Assembly (NCBI GenBank): GCA_050943935.1
Contig: JBMNQC010000001.1
Location: 1-64,000, forward strand
DNA from: Heteroscillospira sp050943935
GTDB lineage: Bacteria > Bacillota > Clostridia > Oscillospirales > Oscillospiraceae
Direction: 5' to 3'
Length of the DNA: 64,000 nucleotides
Both the position numbers and the translations under genes were made by a program. Of this stretch, positions 59,051 through 64,000 are shown in pieces. How positions within the stretch are numbered: position 1 is the first letter of the stretch; each line of letters begins with the position of its first letter. The notes beneath the pieces were generated by a model that was not told where the DNA came from, did not search any database, and saw only the letters and a list, made by a program, of their open reading frames with translations.

Positions 59051-59470
59051 TTACTGCGGCGGCAAAGTGATGCAGGCTTTCAGCTCCGCAAGCAGCGCCT
59101 CGGGATTTATAATCACGAAGCGGAAGGTCCCGTAGCCCTCGCTGGTAGTATTTTGCTTTCCCAGCAGGACACTTTTTATCCCATTGTCAAATAAAACAGT
59201 TATATCCAGCTCCACATCGTTCAGGCTGTAGGTGTACGCCCTGTTAAATGTCCGCCGCTCTTTGTAGCGGCTCAGGCATTCCACGACCTTTTCGGTCTCG
59301 GCGTCGGAAAGCTCCAGCAACTTGCTGTCCGCGCTGTAATTATAGTACTGTATTACCAAATCACGTGCTGAATCGGGATGCTTAAGGATAGGCCGGGGCG
59401 AGAACAATATGGCTATTACAATACAAAGGATAAAAAACGTTCCAAGGAGCCAAAACTTATGTTTGCTCAT
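59051..59470 (-). CDS. Membrane-anchored protein of unknown function
   Basis: 139 residues, strong AAGGAGGAGG SD. One N-terminal helix (about 7-24, WLLGTFFILCIVIAILF), then an external domain with LVIQYYNYSADSKLLELSDAE and a beta-rich part ELDITVLFDNGIKSVLLGK. No family recognised. Monocistronic, with its own promoter and terminator; its stop lies in a TTCACTATTCACTTA stretch like the tail of the dispersed repeat. Confidence 0.75.
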   Translation of the reverse strand: MSKHKFWLLGTFFILCIVIAILFSPRPILKHPDSARDLVIQYYNYSADSKLLELSDAETEKVVECLSRYKERRTFNRAYTYSLNDVELDITVLFDNGIKSVLLGKQNTTSEGYGTFRFVIINPEALLAELKACITLPPQ

Positions 59471-59495
59471 AGCAGCCTCCTCCTTTATATCGTAA

Positions 59496-59524
59496 TTATA
59501 TTATAAGTCAGTTTTTTATTCAAT
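59496..59524 (-). promoter_or_regulatory. Promoter of the 59051-59470 gene
   Basis: TTGAAT (59519-59524), 17-bp spacer, TATAAT (59496-59501). Confidence 0.8.
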
Positions 59525-59576
59525 CCCCATTGTTAATTCAGCACAAAACCGCCCTTATCCCTTACAGCGGAAATAT

Positions 59577-59605
59577 TTGACTTTTATGCCCCCGTGTGTT
59601 AAAAT
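59577..59605 (+). promoter_or_regulatory. NSS transporter promoter
   Basis: TTGACT (59577-59582), 17-bp spacer, TAAAAT (59600-59605), far upstream of the start codon, giving a leader of about 165 nt. Confidence 0.75.
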
Positions 59606-59611
59606 TCAGTT

Positions 59612-59757
59612 AACATTTTAATACATCAAAGCAGCAAAACCCCTGCATAGCACGATGTGCATATTCGCAGCCCAAAGCAGTTTAAAACGCTCACGGCACA
59701 GGCGGTCGTACACAGGCTTTCCTCCGCGGCTCTGTGAGCGCGGAGGCTTTTTTCGGA
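59612..59757 (+). promoter_or_regulatory. Attenuator leader of the NSS gene, class unknown
   Basis: A strong intrinsic terminator (CCTCCGCG 59721-59728 with CGCGGAGG 59739-59746, then CTTTTTT) lies 20 bp before the SD. Upstream are a nested stem CTGC...GCAG enclosing GCAC-GAT-GTGC (about 59643-59670) and CGCTCACGGCACAG, which could pair with the terminator loop CTGTGAGCG as an antiterminator. No T-box sequence is present. Possibly a riboswitch or peptide attenuator. Confidence 0.6.
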
Positions 59758-59776
59758 CAAATATGGAGGTTTTCGC

Positions 59777-61114
59777 ATGAACAAAAACACAGAGCATAAA
59801 TCCAGAGGCTTCGGCAGCCGCTGGGGCTTCATTCTGGCGTCCGTCGGCTCGGCTGTTGGCATGGCCAACGTCTGGGGTTTCCCCAACAAAATGGGCAGCA
59901 ACGGCGGCGGCGCTTTCCTGCTCATCTACCTGTTCTTCATTTTCATATTCAGCTATGTGGGGCTTCCCGCTGAATTCGCCATAGGCCGCCGGGCGCGCAC
60001 CGGCACTCTGGGCTCATATGAAAACGCTTGGAGTACCCGCAGCCCCAAGGCCGGTAAACTGGGCGGCATACTGGGCTGGCTGCCTCTGGCCGGCTCCCTG
60101 TGCATAGCCATAGGCTACGCCGTCATTGTCTCCTATGTGCTCAAGGCTCTGGTGAACTCCCTCACCGGCGCTCTCATGACCGCCGACGCCACCACTTGGT
60201 TTGAGTCATTTTCTCTGACTCCGTACTCTGTAATTCCCTACCATATTATAGTTGTGGCCGGAACTCTGCTTACCCTGTTTCTGGGCGCGAAGAGCATTGA
60301 AAAGACCAACAAGATTATGATGCCCCTGTTCTTCATCATCTTCGTCATTCTGGCAGTTCGTGTCGCCCTGCTGCCAAACGTGGCCGACGGTTACCGCTTC
60401 ATGTTTCTCCCCCGCTGGGAGGCTCTGAAAGACCCGCTGGTATGGATATGGGCTATGGGGCAGGCTTTCTTTTCCCTGTCCATCACAGGCAGCGGAATGA
60501 TAGTCTACGGCTCTTATTTGAGCGAGGACGAGGATGTTGTTTCCGTCTCTGAAAAGACCGCCCTGTTTGACACCATTGCAGCCGTTGTGGCAGCCCTGGT
60601 AATCATTCCCGCCTGCTTTGCCTATAATATGGACGTGGGCGCAGGCCCATCCCTGCTGTTCGTCACCCTGCCAACTATCCTTCAGGATTTGCCTATGGGC
60701 AGGCTTTTTGCGATAATCCTCTATGTGGCCATGATATTCGCCGGCGTCAGCTCTCTGCAGAATATGTTTGAGGCTGTTGGCGAATCTCTGCTGCACAAGT
60801 TCCCCAAGCTCAGCCGTACCGCCGTGCTGTTCATTCTGGGCGGCATCTGCCTGGGCTTCGGCATAGGCATGGAGGCTATTTTCCAGTGGGGCCCATGGAT
60901 GGACCTGGTGTCAATCTACATCATCCCAATAGGCGCCACTCTGGGCGCCCTCTCCTGGTTCTGGATAATGAAGAAGGAGGATCTGCTGGAGGCCGTGAAC
61001 CGCGGCAGCAGCAAGCAGCGAGGCACTCTCTGGTACTCCGTGGGCCGCTATGTGTACGTCCCCTTCGCCATCATCCTCTGCTGCATCGCTCTGTTTATGA
61101 AGGTGGCCTTCTAG
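59777..61114 (+). CDS. Neurotransmitter:sodium symporter (NSS/SNF) family transporter
   Basis: 445 residues, about 11 helices, the short bacterial type. Helix 1 has WGFILASVGSAVGMANVWGFPNK with the sodium and substrate-binding unwound segment; helix 6 ITGSGMIVYGSYLS; helix 8 YVAMIFAGVSSLQNMFEAVGE. Imports amino acids, often aromatic or branched, with Na+. Controlled by a leader terminator. Confidence 0.94.
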   Translation: MNKNTEHKSRGFGSRWGFILASVGSAVGMANVWGFPNKMGSNGGGAFLLIYLFFIFIFSYVGLPAEFAIGRRARTGTLGSYENAWSTRSPKAGKLGGILGWLPLAGSLCIAIGYAVIVSYVLKALVNSLTGALMTADATTWFESFSLTPYSVIPYHIIVVAGTLLTLFLGAKSIEKTNKIMMPLFFIIFVILAVRVALLPNVADGYRFMFLPRWEALKDPLVWIWAMGQAFFSLSITGSGMIVYGSYLSEDEDVVSVSEKTALFDTIAAVVAALVIIPACFAYNMDVGAGPSLLFVTLPTILQDLPMGRLFAIILYVAMIFAGVSSLQNMFEAVGESLLHKFPKLSRTAVLFILGGICLGFGIGMEAIFQWGPWMDLVSIYIIPIGATLGALSWFWIMKKEDLLEAVNRGSSKQRGTLWYSVGRYVYVPFAIILCCIALFMKVAF

Positions 61115-61147
61115 CCGCCGGACCAACTTATTGGGAGGTAAAGATTT

Positions 61148-61414
61148 ATGGAATTTACTCACGAGACCGGACGTATCTTCGCTCTTGACGGTGACGGCAA
61201 GGTTATCGCCGAGGTGACCTTTCCCGTTGCCGACGGCGTAGCCACCATTGACCACACCTTTGTTGACGGCTCCCTGCGCGGCCAGGGCGTAGCGGGAAAG
61301 CTGCTTGCAGCAGCAGCCGAGGACATCCGCAGCCAGGGGCTGAAGGCCAATCCCACCTGCTCCTACGCGGTGAAGTGGTTTAACGACCACCCCGAAAACG
61401 CAGACCTGCTGTAA
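61148..61414 (+). CDS. Small GNAT N-acetyltransferase (YjdJ/NATD1-like)
   Basis: 88 residues. ITVAEVTFP-like strand (VIAEVTFP), TIDHTFVDGSLRGQGVAGKLLAAAAEDIRSQGLK and CSYAVKWF form the one-domain acetyl-CoA fold (COG2388). Thirty-three bp after the NSS gene with GGGAGG SD, so co-transcribed. Substrate unknown. Confidence 0.9.
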   Translation: MEFTHETGRIFALDGDGKVIAEVTFPVADGVATIDHTFVDGSLRGQGVAGKLLAAAAEDIRSQGLKANPTCSYAVKWFNDHPENADLL

Positions 61415-61452
61415 ATCAAAAACCGGTTTAGGCTGGTATTCGCAAAACAGTT

Positions 61453-61492
61453 AAGGCCGGGTATCTGAAAGACGGATACCCGGCCTTTTCTT
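61453..61492 (+). terminator. NSS-GNAT terminator
   Basis: AAGGCCGGGTATC/GATACCCGGCCTT stem with TTTTCTTT. Confidence 0.9.
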
Positions 61493-61501
61493 TGTATGGT
61501 T

Positions 61502-61595
61502 CCAAGGCTCCCTTGTGTAAAGGGAGCTGTCAGCCGACAGGCTGACTGAGGGATTGACAACCCCTCGCACCTCCCCTTACTCAGGGGAGGCTTGG
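61502..61595. repeat. MITE-like palindromic element
   Basis: About 94 bp with terminal inverted ends CCAAGGCTCCC / GGGAGGCTTGG (10 of 11) and three internal stems: GGCTCCC/GGGAGC, CAGCC/GGCTG and CCTCCCC/GGGGAGG. Resembles short repeats scattered in gut Firmicutes genomes. 61596-61678 shows nothing else apart from -10 TATAAT at 61679-61684. Confidence 0.7.
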
Positions 61596-61738
61596 TCGCG
61601 GCGCAAAACCGCACACCGCACCATTCATGTTGTCTATCACCTTCGCCCTTTGAGCGTCCGGTTTTTTTATGCGCTTATGTATAATCCTCCCTGCCTCTGT
61701 TAATGCTAGCGACAGTATCATTACAGGGAGGTTTTTCT

Positions 61739-62635
61739 ATGAAAAAGTTTCATGCGGCGCTGTCGCTGTGTCTTGCAAGCGTACTGCTGCTGGGCTGCGC
61801 CGTAGCTGCCACGGCGGACAACTGCGCCCCCGTGGCGCAGAATATGGAGATATGCACCTATCGCGGCGTGGCCGTAAGCGGTAGGCTTGCCGCCACCGAC
61901 CCTGAGGGGGAGAGCCTGAGCTTCGAGATAACTACCCCGCCCATAAAGGGTGAGATAAGCCTGGGCGAGGACGGCAGCTTCACCTATACTCCGGCTCAGG
62001 GTAAAAAGGGCAAGGACTATTTTGGCTACAAGGCCGTGGACACGGACGGCAACAGCTCCCACGAGGCCACAGTGATAATCCGCATACAGAAGCAGAACAG
62101 CAAAATAAGCTACTCCGATATGGAGAATAACGGCGCCCACTACGGGGCCGTGCGTCTGGCGGAGGAGGAAATTTTCATAGGCGAATGTCTGGGCGGGCGC
62201 TATATCTTCCACCCCGAGGAAACGGTTAGCCGGGGCGAGTTCCTAGCCATGTGCATGAAGCTGGCCGATTCGGAGCTGCTCACCGGAGTGCAGCGCACAG
62301 GCTTTGCCGACGACAGCGACATCGCCCAGTGGCTGCGCCCCTATGTCTCCACCGCCCTGCTGAGCGGCGCAATAAGCGGCGAGTCAACGGACTCCGGCGC
62401 GGTATTCGCCCCCGGACGCCCCATAAGCGGCGCTGAGGCCGCCGTGATGCTGGACCATGTTCTCGGCCTTCAGAACGTAAGCCACATGAATCAGGACGGC
62501 AGCGTTCCTGTGTGGGCGGAGCAGTCGGTGATGAATCTGTCCTCCAGCCGCATACTGACCTACGGCGAAGCGGCGTCTGAAAGCCTTACAAGAGCCGAGG
62601 CCGCTGAGATTCTCCTGCGCGCCATGGACAAGTGA
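61739..62635 (+). CDS. SLH-domain lipoprotein or secreted protein with Ig-like domain
   Basis: 298 residues from ATG 61739 (GGGAGG SD). Signal peptide with Cys at LLLGCAVA, a possible lipobox. Residues about 30-115 form a cadherin/VCBS-like domain (GVAVSGRLAATDPEGESLSFEI, GSFTYTPAQGKKGKDYFGYKA); residues about 130-298 hold SLH-type repeats (VSRGEFLAMCMKLAD, WLRPYVSTALLSGAISG, PISGAEAAVMLDHVL, LTRAEAAEILLRAM). SLH repeats bind cell-wall polymer, so it probably sits on the cell surface. Confidence 0.85.
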   Translation: MKKFHAALSLCLASVLLLGCAVAATADNCAPVAQNMEICTYRGVAVSGRLAATDPEGESLSFEITTPPIKGEISLGEDGSFTYTPAQGKKGKDYFGYKAVDTDGNSSHEATVIIRIQKQNSKISYSDMENNGAHYGAVRLAEEEIFIGECLGGRYIFHPEETVSRGEFLAMCMKLADSELLTGVQRTGFADDSDIAQWLRPYVSTALLSGAISGESTDSGAVFAPGRPISGAEAAVMLDHVLGLQNVSHMNQDGSVPVWAEQSVMNLSSSRILTYGEAASESLTRAEAAEILLRAMDK

Positions 62636-62645
62636 ACAAAAAAGG

Positions 62646-62679
62646 CGGGAAGGAAGCTCAGCTTCTTTCCCGTCGTTTT
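62646..62679 (+). terminator. SLH gene terminator
   Basis: CGGGAAGGAAGC/GCTTCTTTCCCG stem and TTTT; overlaps the end of the converging small membrane gene. Confidence 0.8.
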
Positions 62680-62828
62680 ACGCAGAAGCCCCACAGGACA
62701 AGCAGGGCCGCGCTTATGAGCAGCAGGAACAGGCTTGTAAACGGCACGACTAACATGAGCCCATTCAATATATACCCCGCCGCCAGGGGCAGAGTACCCG
62801 CCAGAAAGAGCTTGACTGTATTGGACAT
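62658..62828 (-). CDS. 56-aa membrane protein, paralogous to the next gene
   Basis: Starts MSNTVKLFLAGTLPLAAGYILNG and ends CVKRRERS; AGGAGGTG lies 5 nt before ATG 62828. Two membrane segments (about 5-28 and 30-50). Its N-terminus nearly equals that of the gene at 62870-63289 and 29 bp are identical at DNA level. It follows that gene by 41 bp. Probably a shortened duplicate. Confidence 0.65.
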   Translation of the reverse strand: MSNTVKLFLAGTLPLAAGYILNGLMLVVPFTSLFLLLISAALLVLWGFCVKRRERS

Positions 62829-62869
62829 ACCGCACCTCCTGAGTTTTGATCTGAAAACACCGGGCGCCG

Positions 62870-63289
62870 TCAGCTTTTCTTCTGGTTTTTCAGCGCACAG
62901 CCCGCAAGGCTGAGTGCAAGCATCAGCATAAGTTCACAGCCGTATATCAATAAGCTCCGGTCCCCAAACCAGCTCGTAAGCGGAAATAAAATAATATAGG
63001 CAAACCAGTACAGCGGCAAAAAATATACGTTCTGAATATCCGCCGTTACCGCAAAAGCCAGCATGACCATGCCGCAAAGGCAGAGTATAAGCGCCTGCTG
63101 AACCGTGCCTGCGCCCGGTTCAGCGGTGATATAGGAGACATAGGCCCACAGCAATGCCAGGGAAAAGCTGATTATTACCGAAAAGGCAAATCCGGCCTCA
63201 AACGGCATATGCCCAAGCAGTATGTTCAGCAAAGTTCCCGCCGCCAGGGGCAGAGTACCCGCCAGTAAAAGCTTACCCATCTGCACCAT
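62870..63289 (-). CDS. Small polytopic membrane protein, unknown
   Basis: 139 residues from ATG 63289 (AAGGAGG SD). Begins MVQMGKLLLAGTLPLAAGTLLN and has about five hydrophobic helices (FAFSVIISFSLALLWAYV, ALILCLCGMVMLAFAV, LPLYWFAYIILFPLT, CELMLMLALSLAG). Ends in a Lys/Gln tail. Family not recognised; lies between rqcH and its own short paralog. Confidence 0.7.
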   Translation of the reverse strand: MVQMGKLLLAGTLPLAAGTLLNILLGHMPFEAGFAFSVIISFSLALLWAYVSYITAEPGAGTVQQALILCLCGMVMLAFAVTADIQNVYFLPLYWFAYIILFPLTSWFGDRSLLIYGCELMLMLALSLAGCALKNQKKS

Positions 63290-63347
63290 ACCACTTTGCC
63301 TCCTTTTACAACTCCACTCTATCACACGCAGCCAAGAAAATCCAGCA

Positions 63348-63380
63348 TAAAAACAGCCCGCACAGCAATGCGGACTGTTT
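63348..63380 (-). terminator. rqcH terminator
   Basis: AACAGCCCGCA/TGCGGACTGTT stem; TTTTTAT follows on the minus strand. Confidence 0.85.
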
Positions 63381-63384
63381 AACT

Positions 63385-64000
63385 TTACTTTTTCACCGCC
63401 AGACGCTCGGCCAGGGCCTCGTCGGGCTGGGCCATTATCGTGCGGTAGTCGGTGTATATGACCTTGCCGGGCATTGAGCCGGAGGGCTTCTTCACAAAGC
63501 GCACCTGGGTGTAGTCCACGGGCACCTTACCCGCCTCCCGTCCCTGTGAGTAATAGGCGGCCAGGGACGCGGCCTGCTCAAGGCTCAGGTCGTCAGGCCG
63601 GTCGCCGTTGCAGCAGAGGATGACGTGGCTGCCGTGTATCTTCTGCACATGGAGCCAGATGTCCGTGCGCCGGGCGTCCCTGGTGGTGAGCCTGTCGTTC
63701 TGGGCGTTGTTGCGGCCAACCAAAATCTCCAGTCCGCTGTCGGACAGAAAGCGCCGGGGCTGGGCCTCCTTTATCTTCTCCCGGCGGCCCTTGGGCTGTC
63801 TGAGATAGTTGAGCTCCATTAGCTCGCGGCGTATCTCGCCCAGCTCCGCCTCGGACTCCGCCCGCTGGATTTCGTCCAGAACGCTGCCCAGATAGTCCAG
63901 CTCCCTCTCGCCGTCGGCTATGAGGGCGGTGAGGTGCTGCTCGGCGGCCTTGGCCTTGTTATAGGCCTTGTAATACTCGCCGGCGTTCTGCTGGGGAGTT
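63385..64000 (-). CDS. rqcH: RqcH/NFACT family protein (Fibronectin-binding A), C-terminal part
   Basis: Partial: the 5' end lies beyond the window. About 205 codons remain: the end of the coiled coil (NAGEYYKAYNKAKAAEQ) and the NFACT-R domain with FLSDSGLEILVGRNNAQNDRLTTRDARRTDIWLHVQ, HGSHVILC and PGKVIYTDYRT. RqcH adds C-terminal alanine tails on stalled 50S nascent chains. Length and motifs fit the C-terminal third of a protein of about 570-590 residues. Confidence 0.93.
   Translation of the reverse strand, partial: TPQQNAGEYYKAYNKAKAAEQHLTALIADGERELDYLGSVLDEIQRAESEAELGEIRRELMELNYLRQPKGRREKIKEAQPRRFLSDSGLEILVGRNNAQNDRLTTRDARRTDIWLHVQKIHGSHVILCCNGDRPDDLSLEQAASLAAYYSQGREAGKVPVDYTQVRFVKKPSGSMPGKVIYTDYRTIMAQPDEALAERLAVKK

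Noticed and set aside
59668..59776. Leader peptide starting ATGTGCATATTC before the NSS gene
   Set aside because: There is no SD and no run of one amino acid codon, so it cannot be supported as a coding attenuator.
1..64000. CRISPR arrays, rRNA operons, integrases or transposases
   Set aside because: No regularly spaced repeat array, rRNA sequence, or recombinase-like protein was seen in any frame.

Overview
The window reads as chromosomal DNA of an anaerobic, moderately GC-rich Firmicute. EF-Tu, RpoB/RpoC, an infC-rpmI-rplT operon with a structured leader, a T-box, a DUF5685 protein, NfnAB and DegV paralogs together suggest a gut Clostridia member, most likely order Oscillospirales. The taxon is an inference from gene content; no rRNA is present. 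Coding is dense on both strands, with consensus sigma-A promoters, strong AGGAGG ribosome binding sites and hairpin terminators at most operon ends.

Layout. 1-6.8 kb: an SLC13/ArsB-type permease, a small membrane protein, and a LysR-controlled cassette (small protein, MATE exporter, aldo/keto reductase with an in-frame TGA, iron alcohol dehydrogenase, a truncated DUF6282-like gene). The cassette is bounded by an exact 19-bp direct repeat. 6.9-15.2 kb: SpoVB/MurJ-like flippase, infC-rpmI-rplT, CmpB-like permease, deoC, tandem-OB SSB-like protein, lysA and a PhoB/PhoR-type two-component system. 15.3-19.7 kb: glgB-glgA-degV. 19.8-25.1 kb: a 52-aa membrane ORF, nfnAB, ddl-murF. 25.1-31.4 kb: DEDDh exonuclease with a zinc ribbon, a second DegV, a GNAT, a Tyr-type T-box controlling a sodium symporter, a pyridoxal kinase, HIT protein. 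31.4-36.1 kb: alaS, 4'-phosphopantetheinyl transferase, rsuA-type pseudouridine synthase, DUF4830 protein. 36.2-50.2 kb: rpoB-rpoC, ctc/L25, a Tudor-like unknown, then rpsL-rpsG-fusA-tuf, all on the minus strand. 50.3-53.5 kb: Gpi18-like mannosyltransferase, ApbE lipoprotein, NusG-II protein, Gx transporter. 53.5-56.7 kb: tripartite tricarboxylate transporter tctBAC. 56.8-64 kb: DUF5685-DnaJ pair, tRNA-Leu(GAG), a membrane-anchored unknown, an attenuator-controlled NSS transporter, small GNAT, MITE-like repeat, SLH protein, two paralogous small membrane proteins and the 3' part of rqcH.

How parts work together. Translation and transcription machinery dominates the centre. Amino-acid economy is a second theme: a Tyr T-box predicts that the SSS symporter imports tyrosine, next to a PLP-salvage kinase, and an NSS transporter has its own leader terminator. 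Cell envelope functions recur (lysA, ddl, murF, flippase, SLH protein). Redox genes include NfnAB and the ApbE/NusG-II/Gx group, which may serve extracytosolic flavin chemistry.

The most unusual observations are the repeat-bounded LysR cassette with its broken reductase, the T-box/symporter/kinase unit, the unidentified attenuator ahead of the NSS gene, the predicted ATC start of infC, a dispersed repeat family found three times, and several small genes below 60 codons.
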